64,000 nt of DNA from Bombiscardovia apis (GTDB lineage: Bacteria > Actinomycetota > Actinomycetes > Actinomycetales > Bifidobacteriaceae): NCBI RefSeq assembly GCF_033095945.1, contig NZ_AP026800.1, forward strand, positions 1,364,001 through 1,428,000, in the 5' to 3' direction. The notes beneath the pieces are model-generated. The model was given only the letters and a program-made list of their open reading frames with translations, ran no database searches and was not told the DNA's origin. Positions 19,360 through 31,180 of the stretch are shown here, in pieces; positions within the stretch are counted from its first letter, which is position 1; the number at the start of each line of letters is the position of its first letter. The position numbers and the translations under genes are program-made.

Positions 19360-19851
19360 TTACTTCCAGTTGCCGTAGCGGCGGAGGTTGTTTTCTAAGA
19401 CGTCGGAGCCGGCGAACTCGCTCCAGTCGTATTGGGTCATTTTGACGTTGGCTTTGGGGGCGGTCACGAAGAAGCTGCTCTGCCCACGGCCGTCGCTGAG
19501 AGTGATGTCGGGATAATCCGCGTATGCGCTTTGCTCTTGCGAGCCCTTGTCGCGCTTCACAAACTCGATACCCGTGTCGTACACGCGCAGCTCGTTAAAG
19601 GTGTGCTTCTGCAAACTGGTCACGATTGTGCCAATGACCAAAAATATCGGCACAATCCACAAGAGCCCCTGAATAAGAAAATCAGCCATCGACGCGCTGA
19701 GATATTCGCGAATATAGTGCTGGACCTGCGGAACTCGGGTAACACCGAGGATAGCGATGCCTGCCACCCAGTATTCGATGATTCCTTTGAGCTTGCCCTT
19801 GAATCCATAGTCAGAAGTGAGCTTATGCTCTGAAACTAACGTGCGCTCCAT
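19360..19851 (-). CDS. hypothetical two-helix membrane protein
   Basis: I do not recognise a family. The 163 residues have two hydrophobic segments (about 25-42 and 58-80) and a hydrophilic C-terminal part of about 80 residues with a predicted beta-rich pattern (LRVYDTGIEFVKRDKG, DITLSDGRGQSSFFV). The layout resembles PH-like membrane-anchored proteins, but this is only a resemblance. It follows the 115-residue gene by 3 bp, so the two are an operon. Confidence 0.6.
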   Translation of the reverse strand: MERTLVSEHKLTSDYGFKGKLKGIIEYWVAGIAILGVTRVPQVQHYIREYLSASMADFLIQGLLWIVPIFLVIGTIVTSLQKHTFNELRVYDTGIEFVKRDKGSQEQSAYADYPDITLSDGRGQSSFFVTAPKANVKMTQYDWSEFAGSDVLENNLRRYGNWK

Positions 19852-19854
19852 AAC

Positions 19855-20202
19855 TTACATCCTTTCCAAGTAGGCCACGAATACCTTGTCGAGCACCATG
19901 CCAGCTACGTCGTGGTCTTGTATCTGAACGATGCGATAGTTCTGGCCCTCATGTTCAACGACCATGCCCACCTGGTACTGCTCGTGAAAGCGCTTGATTC
20001 GCTTCTCTTGAAAAGCTCCACCAAAACCAGAAAACTCCATCTGCACCGAGCCGTCAGAGAGCGTTTTGAAAGTAGGCGTAAAGTTGTCTTGTTTCGGATG
20101 CAACTTAGCATAAATAAACAAGAAGATTACAGCGATTACAAAGAGGGCAATAACCGCAAAAGCGATAACGATTTCGGGGTCTTCAGACCACATAGTACTC
20201 AT
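19855..20202 (-). CDS. hypothetical membrane-anchored protein
   Basis: Not recognised. Start ATG at 20202 (MSTMWSEDPE) with AAGGA about 10 bp upstream gives 115 residues; the frame stays open upstream to 20463, but that part looks non-coding. One membrane segment (about 9-30) leads into a cytoplasmic domain with FTPTFKTLSDGSVQMEFSGFGG and a C-terminal beta-rich stretch. It is probably cotranscribed with the next small membrane protein. Confidence 0.6.
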   Translation of the reverse strand: MSTMWSEDPEIVIAFAVIALFVIAVIFLFIYAKLHPKQDNFTPTFKTLSDGSVQMEFSGFGGAFQEKRIKRFHEQYQVGMVVEHEGQNYRIVQIQDHDVAGMVLDKVFVAYLERM

Positions 20203-20434
20203 GGGCTCATAGTCCTTGTGACTCAAGTTTATATGCAGACACCCCCCGTGAATACGTTCGAGTATACACAAAACTGCCCACCCCGCAAAGAAGATGCTAC
20301 ACTGGCTGGTAAGTCTTGGGCCAAGCGGTCCTGCGCGCTCTCGGTTGGGGAACCGCAAGCGCAAAACACTAGCAAGTGCGAACAATCGGAACCAGTGCAA
20401 GATACGTGCAATTCCAACCGATAAGGGGTACACA

Positions 20435-22721
20435 ATGCGTCGGGTACGCAACATCAGCGCCACAGTACTAGCGCTAGCCTTAACTATCCTGGGGGGGGGG
20501 GTCCGCTAGTTTAACGCGGCCCACGCTAGCACACGCTGACCAATCAGCACTCATAACCCCACCAACACCACCCGCCTGCAACGTCGCAACCGACCCCATC
20601 AGCCAATGCTTCAGCCCCAGCCTCGGCCAAGCCCTCGCTAACCAATACACCAGCGGTAACACCAACACACCACTACCCAATACCGCCCACACCCCCTACC
20701 TGTATCTTCGGAACGCTGGCATCACCGACCTCAACGGCATTCAACACTTGAGTTGGCTTACTGACATCATCTTAGATAATGACGAAACACCCGGTATTAG
20801 CCCAAATATATTGTCAGACCTAACCCCGCTAAGTGCACTAACCAACCTCAGACAATTGCAGACAAGAAATTGTGGCATTCGTAATCTCAACGGTATACAA
20901 AACCTCACCAACCTCAACATTTTAGACTTAAGAACGCTCTATTCAGGCAACACAGGCTCGCTTACTTACGACAATTTCAATGACATTGCTGACCTCAGCC
21001 CACTCACACCACTCACACACTTGCAAAACCTATATCTTTCGCGCGAAATCTATGACCCATCAGGGCAAAATAGGCCAGGCAGCATCACCGATATTCAGCC
21101 ACTCACTCACCTCACCGACCTCACAAGGCTAGAACTGCAAGGCAACCAAATCAGTAACATCCAGCCGCTCAGCACTCTCACCAACTTAAGCATTCTCTAC
21201 CTCGGTACCTTGTGGACAGCTGGAGCTGGCAATACAATCAGCGACATCACCCCTTTAAGCGCTCTAACCAACCTGACCCAGCTCGATCTCACCAACAATC
21301 GCGTCACCGACCTCAGCCCGCTATCGGGACTCACCAACCTCACCAGCCTCATTGTCGGTAATGTATCTGGAGATGCCTCCGTCAATCCTGTCACTTGCAA
21401 CAAACCAGACAATCGCATCACTAGCCTCGCACCGATAGCGAACCTCACCAACCTCACCTCTATAACAATTGCCAATATGGGCATCGGATATGATAAAGCA
21501 ATTCCAGGATATGATTCCAACAAGCCCGGCAACCGAGTCACCGACCTCAGCCCACTCACCGGACCCACCAATCTCGTAACCGTTTTTCTCGACGGACAAC
21601 AAACCCTCACCGACCTCAGCCCACTCGCCAACCTACCCAACCTCAAAGACCTACATGCAACATCAAATAGCGTCAGCAGCATCACATCTCTCGAGCACCT
21701 CACTAACCTCAAATCGCTCTACTTAGACAGTAACCATCTGGGAGATACCGTTTTCACTACCATCCAAAACATGCCCAACATCAAACACCTAGGCTTAGGC
21801 GACCAAATCACCGACATCAGCGCTATCACCAACCTCAACCTCGAAAGCCTTTCCCTTAGCGGCAACCACAACATCAGCGACTGGGGCCTACTCGCCCAAA
21901 ATATCGGACAATTCCCCAACCTTACATGGCTCACACTAGCGGATGACAACATCGACACCACAGCATTCAACACCATCATTCAAAACGGCAACTTCAGCAA
22001 CCTACAGTCCTTATCCATGCCTAACAATCAAATAGACGACGTCACAGCAGTACGCCAAAACACAACCAAATTCAGCAACCTCGTTGTGTTCGATGTAAGT
22101 AGTCAAAACTTTCAATTGCCTGACAAGCCCGACTACGACGAACATAACCCCATGAGCCTCGGAGCCGCCACCATCAACAGCTCAGCCAGCCCAGCCCAGT
22201 ACGCCCAACCCAACCCCGACATAGCCTCCACACCCAGCAAAGACCAAAACTACAATGCCAACACAGGCACCATGACATGGGACAAAACCATGCCCGGAGA
22301 TTACAAATTCAACTTCTATCATTCCAGCCCAATGGCATTCGGCAATTTCATATACTCCGGCACATTCTCGCAACACGTACCCGGACATATCGTCAGCTTC
22401 GACCCCAACGGAGGAAGCCCAGCACCAGACGACCAAGCCCACCACACCGGCGAACTCGTCGCACCACCAAACCGACCCACCAACGCAGACCAACTCATTG
22501 AAGGCTGGTACAACACAGCCACCGGAACCAAATGGAACTTCGACACCGACACCGTCACAGCTGACATCACCCTACAAGCACACTGGATACCAGCCATGAC
22601 ACTACCCACCGCGGGCAGTAGACCACGGTTACGTATGACTGGGGTTGCTTTGCTTCTCAGCTCGGCGGTTACTGGTATTGAGCTAGCCCGTCGTAAGTGG
22701 AGATGTCAGCTCTTGCGATAA
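20435..22721 (+). CDS. internalin-like LRR wall protein, off-frame at a poly-G tract
   Basis: As written the gene is interrupted: ATG 20435, preceded by AAGGGG, is read through a signal-peptide hydrophobic core and 11 G, then meets TAG at 20507. With one G fewer (10) the frame continues without a stop to 22721, giving 761 residues. These comprise a signal peptide (cleavage expected after LAHA), about a dozen 22-residue leucine-rich repeats of internalin type (repeated LTNL and DLSPL blocks, roughly 20700-22100), a Listeria-Bacteroides beta-grasp repeat (FDPNGG to ITLQAHW), a sortase-like LPTAG at 22602-22616, a membrane segment and a basic tail. So this is a wall-anchored adhesin-like protein, either phase-variable or affected by a sequencing error in the G tract. 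Confidence 0.82.
20491..20501. repeat. G11 tract in signal-peptide codons of the LRR protein
   Basis: Eleven consecutive G follow the codons for LALALTIL. Ten or thirteen G would place the ATG at 20435 in frame with the whole LRR protein; eleven or twelve lead to early stops. Confidence 0.9.
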
Positions 22722-22924
22722 AGGTTTGCGGTAAAACTTTGCTGGCTAGGCTAAGGTTGTTCACTTACTGTACTCGCGGGGAATTAGCCTAGTGCATTGT
22801 GCTTTCGTAAGCTAGCTATCTTTCAGAGAAAATGCTCTGTTCCACCACACTACATTGGCAGCATCGTCAGTTTCATAGGCAAGTATGTAGCGCACAAGTC
22901 ACGCTTTACCGAAGGACAATGCAC

Positions 22925-22962
22925 AACTGCGGCAGGGCCTGTAAGTAAGACCTGCCGCAGTT
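22925..22962. terminator. hairpin between the LRR gene and proS
   Basis: A perfect 12-bp stem (AACTGCGGCAGG with CCTGCCGCAGTT) encloses a 14-nt loop in the gap between the convergent LRR and proS genes. T-rich sequence follows on both sides, so it can serve as a bidirectional terminator. The remaining 22722-22924 shows nothing else recognisable. Confidence 0.7.
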
Positions 22963-22989
22963 TGATAGGGAATCGTTGGTACCGTCAGC

Positions 22990-24807
22990 TTATTGGAGGC
23001 CAGCAATCCTATCTGCGATTGTTTGCGCTGCTTCGGATTCGGAAACTGAGACCGAGTCGGAGCCGTCGCGGTTGCGGATTTCGATAGTGCCGTCGGACAT
23101 GGTGTCACGGCCTACAATGGCAACCAGGGGAACGCCGATGAGCTCGGAGTCCTTGAACTTCACGCCCGGGGAAACCTTGGGGCGGTCGTCGTAGATGACC
23201 TCAATGCCGCGCTCTTCCAAAGCAGCAACCAGCTGCTCGGCCTTCTCGAAGACCTCTGCCTGCTTACCGGTAGCCAAGACGTGAACCTGAGCCGGGGCCA
23301 CAACTGCGGGCCAGGCCAAGCCCTTGTCGTCGTGGTGAGACTCGGCAATGCAAGCCAGCACACGGGAGACGCCAATGCCGTAGCAGCCCATCCACACGGG
23401 CACGGCCTTACCGTTTTGGTCAAGGACCTTCAAGTCCAGGGCCTTCGAGTATTTGAGACCCAGCTGGAAGACCTGGCCGATTTCCACGCCGCGCTCGAAG
23501 CTCAGGGGGCCGGAGCCATCGGGGCTCATATCGCCCTGACGCACTTCGACAGCCTCAACCATGCCGTCGGCCTTGAAATCGCGCCCGTAGACCGCATGGA
23601 ATACGTGCATACCTTCTTGATCGGCGCCGGTAATCCACTCAGAGCCTTCGGCCACGTGGGCATCCACCAAGTAGCGCACGGGCTCTTCGATGCCGTCTGC
23701 ATCCTTGGCCTGAGGACCCAGCACCATCGGCCCAATATAGCCCTTCACGAACTCGGGGTGAGCCTTCAAATCTTCTTCGTTAGCCTCTTCAATCTCGGCA
23801 GGCGCAAATTGGGCTTCCAAACGCTTCATATTAACTTGGCGATCGCCCGGTAGCCCAATGGCCACAATTTCGCGCCAGGGCTTGTCGTGCTCGTCATCTT
23901 CAGCATGCTTGACGGCAATAATCAAGTTCTTCAAAGTGTCAGCGGCAGTCCACTCTCGCCCGTTCTCGCGGGGGTGGAGAGCGTTGGCCTGAGCCACCAG
24001 AGACTCAATGGTCTTGGAATCTGGCGTATCCAGTGCCTTCATCGCCGGCGTGCTCGTGCAGTCAATGCGCTCGACCGCAGGAGTCGTCAGCGCTTCCACA
24101 TTCCAAGCCTTGCCCGAAGGAGCCAGCGCAAAGGTATCTTCACCAATGGCCAGTGGAGCCAGGAACTCCTCGGATTCAGAGCCGCCCATAGGCCCGGAAA
24201 CCGCGTGAACAATCACATAGTTCAAGTCCAGCTTCTTGAAGATGCGCTCGTAAGCACCGCGCTCGTCTTGGTAAGCCTTCTGGAGCCCCTCCTCGTCGAC
24301 GGTAAAGGAATAAGCATCCTTCATCACGAACTCGCGGCCGCGCACCAGTCCTGCCCGCGGGCGGAATTCGTCGCGGTACTTGGTCTGAATCTGGTACAAA
24401 GTTACCGGCAGGTCTTTGTAAGACGAGTACATGTCTTTGACCAGCAGGGTAAACATTTCCTCATGCGTAGGTGCCAGCAGGTAGTCAGCCCCGTGGCGGT
24501 CTTTCAAGCGGAAGATGTTGTCACCATACTCCTCCCAGCGGTGGGTGGCCTCGAAAGGTTCGCGCGGCAGCAGGGCCGGGAAGTGCACTTCCTGAGCGCC
24601 AATGCCGTTAATCTCTTCACGAACAACGGCCTCTACCTTGCTCAGAACGCGAAGGCCGAGCGGCAGCCAAGTCCAAATGCCAGGCGCAGCCTTGCGGATA
24701 TAGCCCGCGCGCTGCAAGAGCCGAGCCGAGTCGACATCAGCATCGGCTGGGTCCTCACGCAGGGTGCGCAAAAAGAGTGTTGACATACGTAATGCAGTGG
24801 ATTTCAT
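22990..24807 (-). CDS. proS: prolyl-tRNA synthetase (bacterial type)
   Basis: This class II synthetase charges tRNA-Pro. Start ATG 24807 ([16 protein letters not shown]) is chosen because family similarity begins there; the frame continues upstream over residues with no similarity. The 605 residues show motif 1 near [13 protein letters not shown], motif 2 in [25 protein letters not shown], the inserted editing domain (about 225-380), motif 3 with [12 protein letters not shown], and the anticodon-binding domain at the C-terminus. It is divergent from the acetyltransferase gene. Confidence 0.95.
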   Translation of the reverse strand: MKSTALRMSTLFLRTLREDPADADVDSARLLQRAGYIRKAAPGIWTWLPLGLRVLSKVEAVVREEINGIGAQEVHFPALLPREPFEATHRWEEYGDNIFRLKDRHGADYLLAPTHEEMFTLLVKDMYSSYKDLPVTLYQIQTKYRDEFRPRAGLVRGREFVMKDAYSFTVDEEGLQKAYQDERGAYERIFKKLDLNYVIVHAVSGPMGGSESEEFLAPLAIGEDTFALAPSGKAWNVEALTTPAVERIDCTSTPAMKALDTPDSKTIESLVAQANALHPRENGREWTAADTLKNLIIAVKHAEDDEHDKPWREIVAIGLPGDRQVNMKRLEAQFAPAEIEEANEEDLKAHPEFVKGYIGPMVLGPQAKDADGIEEPVRYLVDAHVAEGSEWITGADQEGMHVFHAVYGRDFKADGMVEAVEVRQGDMSPDGSGPLSFERGVEIGQVFQLGLKYSKALDLKVLDQNGKAVPVWMGCYGIGVSRVLACIAESHHDDKGLAWPAVVAPAQVHVLATGKQAEVFEKAEQLVAALEERGIEVIYDDRPKVSPGVKFKDSELIGVPLVAIVGRDTMSDGTIEIRNRDGSDSVSVSESEAAQTIADRIAGLQ

Positions 24808-24946
24808 ACCCCAAGAATATGCGCTTTCAGCGACAAGCGCAGGCCTCGGCAGCGCAAAGCACGCAAACTCGCTGTGCGGCGCAAACGAGGCAAATACTAC
24901 TTCCGCACAGCAGCATGCTACCGTAATATCAACGAAAGGCAAGGAT

Positions 24947-25429
24947 ATGGTAGATTACAGCCACAGCATGAGTTCTCGGACAGACCAGGAAAGCATGCAG
25001 CTCCTGCTCAGCGCAGACCCTTCGCAAGCCGCTATCGAAGCGTATATCGGCAAGTGCGAACTGCATCAATTCCGCGCCGATAACCAGCTGACCGGAGTGC
25101 TGGCGCTGCTGCCAACTCGGCCAGAAACGATGGAGATTGTCAACATTGCGGTAGCGCAAGATTACCAGCAGCAGGGCTTAGGAACCCACATGGTGCGTTT
25201 TGCCCAACAACGAGCCGCGCAATTAGGCATGAAACGGTTAGAAGTCGGCACAGGCTCAACCAGCTTCGCCGCCCTAGCCCTCTACCAAAAGTGCGGTTTA
25301 AGAATGAGCTGGATAGACCGCGACTATTTCGTAGACCGCTACCCAGAGCCGCTCACAGAAAACGGCATCCCCCTACGCGACATGGTCCGTCTCTCCTGCC
25401 CTATCCCCTGTGCCACCTTAAACGAATAA
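24947..25429 (+). CDS. GNAT family N-acetyltransferase
   Basis: An acetyl-CoA-dependent transferase of unknown substrate. ATG 24947 follows GGCAAGG; the longer open frame from 24764 overlaps proS and has no similarity. In 160 residues the acetyl-CoA site is clear: [24 protein letters not shown] (the Q-x-x-G-x-G/A motif) and [26 protein letters not shown], the last part resembling a family of bacterial acetyltransferases with an aromatic C-terminal block. Monocistronic. Confidence 0.82.
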   Translation: MVDYSHSMSSRTDQESMQLLLSADPSQAAIEAYIGKCELHQFRADNQLTGVLALLPTRPETMEIVNIAVAQDYQQQGLGTHMVRFAQQRAAQLGMKRLEVGTGSTSFAALALYQKCGLRMSWIDRDYFVDRYPEPLTENGIPLRDMVRLSCPIPCATLNE

Positions 25430-25518
25430 ACTTGCTGAGCATTTTCCTTGTTTACTCCCTTTTGAAAAGTTCAAGGCGACGATGACCGCAAAACTCACTC
25501 AGTAGTTTTGTTCAACAA

Positions 25519-25548
25519 TTGCTTATAGCCACCTTTTAGAGATATAAT
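25519..25548 (+). promoter_or_regulatory. promoter of the brnTA cassette
   Basis: A -35 TTGCTT (25519-25524) and a perfect -10 TATAAT (25543-25548) are 18 bp apart. The bases after the -10 form an AT-rich ATAGATATATCATAGATA stretch, a plausible operator for the autoregulating antitoxin. This promoter lies about 30 bp before the first ATG of the cassette. Confidence 0.7.
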
Positions 25549-25606
25549 AGATATATCATAGATACAAAGGGGGTGATATGGATTCGAGTACGACCCTAAG
25601 AAAAGC

Positions 25607-25831
25607 ATGACGAATCTCGCCAAGCATGGCATAGATTTTGAGCAAGCCCAAGAGTTGTGGGACAACGACATCGTTACGTTCGCAACAAAGCCCATGAATG
25701 ACGAGGCGCAGTACCTTAACCTTGGAATAATTGCTGGCAAACATTGGACTGCCATTACTACCCTACGCGGTAATCGTATACGTATTATCTCTGTACGACG
25801 TTCCAGAAAAAAAGGAGGAAAGTATTTATGA
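25607..25831 (+). CDS. brnT: BrnT family ribonuclease toxin, start region altered
   Basis: BrnT is the RNase toxin of a type II toxin-antitoxin pair. From ATG 25607 it has 74 residues (LAKHGIDFEQAQELW, RIISVRRSRKKG). The family normally begins a dozen residues earlier with FEYDP-like residues. Those codons (FEYDPKKS) are present in the same frame just upstream, at 25583-25606, but no start codon precedes them before a TGA at 25574. A well-placed AGGGGG and ATG (25578) lie one base out of frame and read a 10-codon peptide whose TGA overlaps ATG 25607. So either one base has been lost near the start or the toxin is translated by coupling from a short leader. Confidence 0.75.
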   Translation: MTNLAKHGIDFEQAQELWDNDIVTFATKPMNDEAQYLNLGIIAGKHWTAITTLRGNRIRIISVRRSRKKGGKYL

Positions 25832-26106
25832 GAGCACACAAGCAAGCCATAACAGCGGCTGAAATCGATCGCAGATTCGACGATGGTGAAGATGTTACCG
25901 AGTTCTTCGACATGGAACACCCCATACTTACCGCAGGCCGCAGCACTAAAAAGGTCAATATGACTATGCCCACATGGATGATACGCGAGCTCGATGCGCA
26001 GGCTTCCTCGCTTGCGGTCAGCCGCAATGCGGTCATCAACTTGTGGCTATCCGAGAGACTTCAGAGGGAACAAGAGCGCAGGCGCGAGCTCGTAGCCCAC
26101 TCGTAA
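25828..26106 (+). CDS. brnA: BrnA family antitoxin
   Basis: The antitoxin partner of BrnT and repressor of their operon. The 92 residues have an N-terminal toxin-binding part (ITAAEIDRRFDDGEDVTEFFDME) and a ribbon-helix-helix DNA-binding end (VNMTMPTWMIRELDAQASSLAVSRNAVINLWL). ATG overlaps the toxin stop by 4 bp, and GGAGGAAAG precedes it, so translation should be good. The stop lies 4 bp from the end of the convergent helicase gene. Confidence 0.88.
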   Translation: MRAHKQAITAAEIDRRFDDGEDVTEFFDMEHPILTAGRSTKKVNMTMPTWMIRELDAQASSLAVSRNAVINLWLSERLQREQERRRELVAHS

Positions 26107-26110
26107 CCCG

Positions 26111-27517
26111 TTAGAAGAGCATGTCTTGGTTGAATTCTTCTGGTGTTTGGCTTAGGGATTGCTTGGTGAAGGAGTCGGGGCCTTCGTCGGATAGGCGGGA
26201 GCAGGCGGTTTGGGAGTTGGTTCGCAGTTCGGAGTCTAGGAGGACTGCGTCGGGCGAGACTAGGAAGGCATGCTCGTTGATGCCGTTGAGGTAGAGGCCT
26301 TCTAGGGCTTCAACTCGGGAGAGGGCTACGTAGCCCATGCCGGGGGCGAAAGTGCGGCGCAGGTCCATTACAGCGCGATCTAAAGTCATGCCCTGAGACT
26401 TGTGAATCGTTATAGCCCAGGCACAGCGCAGGGGAACCTGATTTACTGCTGCCAGCACCGCGTCGCCGTCCATCATCTCCCAAGCTGCGGGCTTCATAGT
26501 AACGATATTGCCGTTCTCAAAGGCTACGATGGGCCAGCCGCCCTTGGACTGCGGAGCGAAACCCTGCACAGTGCCGATAGAGCCGTTCACATACTGGTGG
26601 TCTTGATCGTTGCGCAGAGCCATCACCGCAGCCCCGGTTTTCAACTCTAAGCGCTCAGGAGCCAGCATATTCTTCTTGAGCCGGTCTACCAGCTGCGGGT
26701 CGCCGGACTGGGTGGCCGCATACCGGTGGGGTTCCTCCCCTATCTGTGAAAGGCGCAGGTCGTTCAAAGAATCGGCCTGTTTGTTGACTGGAAAGAGGTG
26801 CACAGCTACTTGCCCCGGGTCTGGCTGCTGGCCCATGCGACCCGCTAGAACGTCGTGGTCTTCTTGACTGACGGAACCCTCGCGAATATCGGTCAGCACG
26901 GTCAAGAGCTGACCGTCGTCTTGACGGTGCTGCTCAGTCAAATAGCAGACTACCGGATTGAGCTCTTCCCAAACCAAGGACTCGGTCACGAATCCTTCTG
27001 GGTCTTTTCCAGCTTGGGCGTAGCGTTCCCGAGACTCTTGGAACTGCGCGCTGGCAGCAATCATGTCGTTGTTGCGCCCCGAGCGGGAGACCGGTGGCAG
27101 CTGGAAGAAGTCGCCAGAGAGCACCACTTGGATGCCACCGAAGGGCTCGGGGCTGTGGCGAATCGAGCGACACACTTGGTCTACCATGTCGAAGAGCCAA
27201 GCGTGGAGCATGGAAACTTCGTCGATAATCAAGATGTCGGTTGCACTAATTTGGCGCTTGCGGCGGGTCTTGATGCGCTTCAAAATGCTGTCGGTCAAAA
27301 CAGTGGTAATGCCCACGCCAGACCACGAGTGGATAGTCTGACCGTTGATGTGGGTGGAAGCTATGCCAGTTGAAGCAGTGAGAGCCACCTTGGCTCCGCG
27401 CTGGCGGGCCTCTTCGACGAACTTGTTCAAGACGAAGGTCTTACCCGCACCGGGCGCACCAGTGATGAAGGCGTTGGCGCCGGCGTTCAAAATGGTCAAG
27501 GCTTCGGTTTGCTTCAT
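26111..27517 (-). CDS. PIF1-like ATP-dependent DNA helicase
   Basis: A superfamily 1 5'-3' helicase of the PIF1/RecD group. In 468 residues: Walker A GAPGAGKTF near residue 20, Walker B IIDEVSMLH, LSGDFFQLPPVS (motif III), a LTEQHRQDD block (motif IV), and near the C-terminus TIHKSQGMTLDRAV and GYVALSRVEALEGLYL (motifs V and VI). It may act on G-quadruplex or fork structures, but the role in this organism is not known. Convergent with brnA, and separated from orn by about 45 bp. Confidence 0.87.
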   Translation of the reverse strand: MKQTEALTILNAGANAFITGAPGAGKTFVLNKFVEEARQRGAKVALTASTGIASTHINGQTIHSWSGVGITTVLTDSILKRIKTRRKRQISATDILIIDEVSMLHAWLFDMVDQVCRSIRHSPEPFGGIQVVLSGDFFQLPPVSRSGRNNDMIAASAQFQESRERYAQAGKDPEGFVTESLVWEELNPVVCYLTEQHRQDDGQLLTVLTDIREGSVSQEDHDVLAGRMGQQPDPGQVAVHLFPVNKQADSLNDLRLSQIGEEPHRYAATQSGDPQLVDRLKKNMLAPERLELKTGAAVMALRNDQDHQYVNGSIGTVQGFAPQSKGGWPIVAFENGNIVTMKPAAWEMMDGDAVLAAVNQVPLRCAWAITIHKSQGMTLDRAVMDLRRTFAPGMGYVALSRVEALEGLYLNGINEHAFLVSPDAVLLDSELRTNSQTACSRLSDEGPDSFTKQSLSQTPEEFNQDMLF

Positions 27518-27561
27518 ACTCTCATGCTCCCACCCGAAAGTGACGTGCGATTGCTCAAGCT

Positions 27562-28266
27562 TTAGTAATCGCTCTTGCTCGGCGTGGACGGGTCTTCAAC
27601 AGGATTGCCCTCAGCCTCGTAGGAGCGCAGGAGGGAGGTCTGCTCAACCTCTTGAGCACCAGCCTTAGCAGCGGCTTCATCTGGTCCGGGAGCCGGAGCG
27701 AAGAACATATTGCGGTAGTAGCGCAGCTCGTCGGCGGACTCGATGATGTCTGCCAGCGCCCGGTGACCGCCATGCTTGGCAGGCTTGTTTTGATACACTG
27801 CGGGATACCAGCGGCGAGATAGCTCTTTCAGGGTCGAAACATCGATAACGCGGTAGTGCAGGAGGTCCATCAGATCAGGCATATAGCGGTCTAAGAACTT
27901 CTTATCGGAACCGACCGAATTACCAGCCAAGTGCGCTTTACCATGCTCCGGCAGGAATTGCTTGACATAGTCCACTACTTGGCGCTGGGCCTCTTCCAGC
28001 GGCAGACCGGACTCGTTCCATTCGTCGATCAGCCCCGAAGAGGTGTGCATGTTGCGCACAAAATCATTCATCTGGGACACAGCAGCGTCTGTTGGCTTAA
28101 TCACTAAGTCGATGCCCTTATCGAGCACCTTCATATTAAAGTCAGTCGGCACTACAGAGACTTCGCACAACTCGTCGTGGAAAATATCCAGGCCCGTCAT
28201 CTCGCAGTCAATCCAAATCATCCGCGACTCTTCGGGAGTGAACACTGCTTCGCTGGTATCGCTCAT
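27562..28266 (-). CDS. orn: oligoribonuclease
   Basis: A 3'-5' exoribonuclease that finishes RNA and pGpG/pApA breakdown by cutting dinucleotides. ATG 28266 ([14 protein letters not shown]) follows an AAGGAA ribosome-binding site; an ATG 18 bp upstream is less likely. The DEDDh residues are visible: Asp and Glu in [10 protein letters not shown], Asp in [11 protein letters not shown], and the His and Asp in GGHRALADI. The 234 residues exceed the usual 180-200 because of an extra, poorly conserved C-terminal tail after RYYRNMFF. Confidence 0.95.
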   Translation of the reverse strand: MSDTSEAVFTPEESRMIWIDCEMTGLDIFHDELCEVSVVPTDFNMKVLDKGIDLVIKPTDAAVSQMNDFVRNMHTSSGLIDEWNESGLPLEEAQRQVVDYVKQFLPEHGKAHLAGNSVGSDKKFLDRYMPDLMDLLHYRVIDVSTLKELSRRWYPAVYQNKPAKHGGHRALADIIESADELRYYRNMFFAPAPGPDEAAAKAGAQEVEQTSLLRSYEAEGNPVEDPSTPSKSDY

Positions 28267-28388
28267 CTGCTTATTTCCTTCCACTCGTTACAACCCATAA
28301 GGGGCCCGACCCTCACACAATGCAAGCCGAACCCCTCAATCTACCGCTGACAGGCGACGATGCAGCAATGCTCCACCGTCAGCTGCCT

Positions 28389-29945
<1,557 letters not shown>

Positions 29946-30004
29946 CTACTAGGGAGCTACGACGACGCTTACCACTTCTCAGCCCGGCTCTACACTACTC
30001 TGGC

Positions 30005-31180
30005 TCAGTCTTCCTTGCTGGCAATACGCCCCGAACAATGCTCGGCAGGTGCCTTCTTTGAAGCTGCCAAAGCGGCGTTTTCCTGGCGAATTTCCGGCAT
30101 CCGCCTGCGGTAATAGGGGTAGAGAGTGGCCACCGTCAGCAGGCATGTCGCCACGATGAAACCCATCAGGGCGTAAGACGCTGGCACGAAGAGAATCGTC
30201 AACGACCCGAAGGAGAAGAGCGCCGCCCAACCCCACAGAATCAAGACAGCAGAAGGCACCGAGTGGCCAATACGCAGCATGCGATGGTGTAGGTGCATAC
30301 GGTCCGGATGCATAGGCGATTGGCCGCGGCTCAAGCGGCGCACAATAGCCAAACACATATCGAGCACCGGCAGGAAAAGCACCAAAATCGGCAGCAGAAT
30401 CGGCATAAATGCAGGCAGGTAAATACTGGTGTGAATGGTTGCCGGATCCAAACGGCCGGTCACCACAATAGAGGCACAGGTAATTAAATAACCCAGCAGC
30501 ATAGAGCCCGAGTCTCCCATAAAGAGCTTAGCCGGGTGCCAATTATGTAGTAAAAAGCCCACGCACATGCCTACTAGCGCCACATCAATCAGCGTAGCCA
30601 TAGAGGCGTAGGAAGGCGAGATGCGGGCAATGATATAGGAGTAAGCACCGAAGGCGATACCACCGATAGCTACAATGCCAGCAGCCAAGCCGTCGAGCCC
30701 GTCGACGAAATTCACCGCGTTAATAGAAGCCACAATCAGGAAGGCCGTAATGGCCATAGACAGGGAAGGCGAGGCGGTAACGAGCGAGCCCAAGGGCAGC
30801 GAAATAATCTGAATGCCGCCCCAAGACACGAATACCGATATGAGGAGTTGACCAGCCAGCTTGAGCATCCAGTCCAAATCCCACAAGTCGTCGGCCATGC
30901 CCAGCAGGCACACGGCAATAGCTCCTGCCAAAATGACCCAGGCCTGGTGACCCGACTCAAATAGCCCGGAAATGAAGGGAATACGCGAGGCGAAGAGCAT
31001 GGAAGCTGCGAAGCCAATCAGCATAGCCAGGCCACCCATGCGCGGCGTAGGAACCGTGTGCACGTCGCGAGCGCGCACCTGCCCCACTGCGCCAATGCGG
31101 ATAGCCAAGTGGCGTATAAGTGGAGTAACCAGCCAGGTAACACCGCCCGCTATTGCTGCTATCAGTATGTAAATTCTCAT
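30005..31180 (-). CDS. WecA/TagO-like undecaprenyl-phosphate glycosyl-1-phosphate transferase
   Basis: A polytopic membrane enzyme that begins a wall or surface polysaccharide by moving a sugar phosphate to undecaprenyl phosphate. The 391 residues have about 11 membrane segments. Typical motifs are the catalytic DDLWDLD, NAVNFVDGLDGLAAG, and FMGDSGSMLLGY, plus a cytoplasmic HLHHRML loop (His-rich carbohydrate loop of WecA). The ATG overlaps the stop of the Sua5/TsaC gene by 4 bp. The sugar is probably GlcNAc, which is inferred from the family. Confidence 0.88.
   Translation of the reverse strand: MRIYILIAAIAGGVTWLVTPLIRHLAIRIGAVGQVRARDVHTVPTPRMGGLAMLIGFAASMLFASRIPFISGLFESGHQAWVILAGAIAVCLLGMADDLWDLDWMLKLAGQLLISVFVSWGGIQIISLPLGSLVTASPSLSMAITAFLIVASINAVNFVDGLDGLAAGIVAIGGIAFGAYSYIIARISPSYASMATLIDVALVGMCVGFLLHNWHPAKLFMGDSGSMLLGYLITCASIVVTGRLDPATIHTSIYLPAFMPILLPILVLFLPVLDMCLAIVRRLSRGQSPMHPDRMHLHHRMLRIGHSVPSAVLILWGWAALFSFGSLTILFVPASYALMGFIVATCLLTVATLYPYYRRRMPEIRQENAALAASKKAPAEHCSGRIASKED

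Noticed and set aside
20748..22721. LRR protein starting at 20748 without a signal peptide
   Set aside because: That TTG start has no ribosome-binding site and cuts through a repeat; similarity-like sequence and a signal peptide continue upstream across the G tract.
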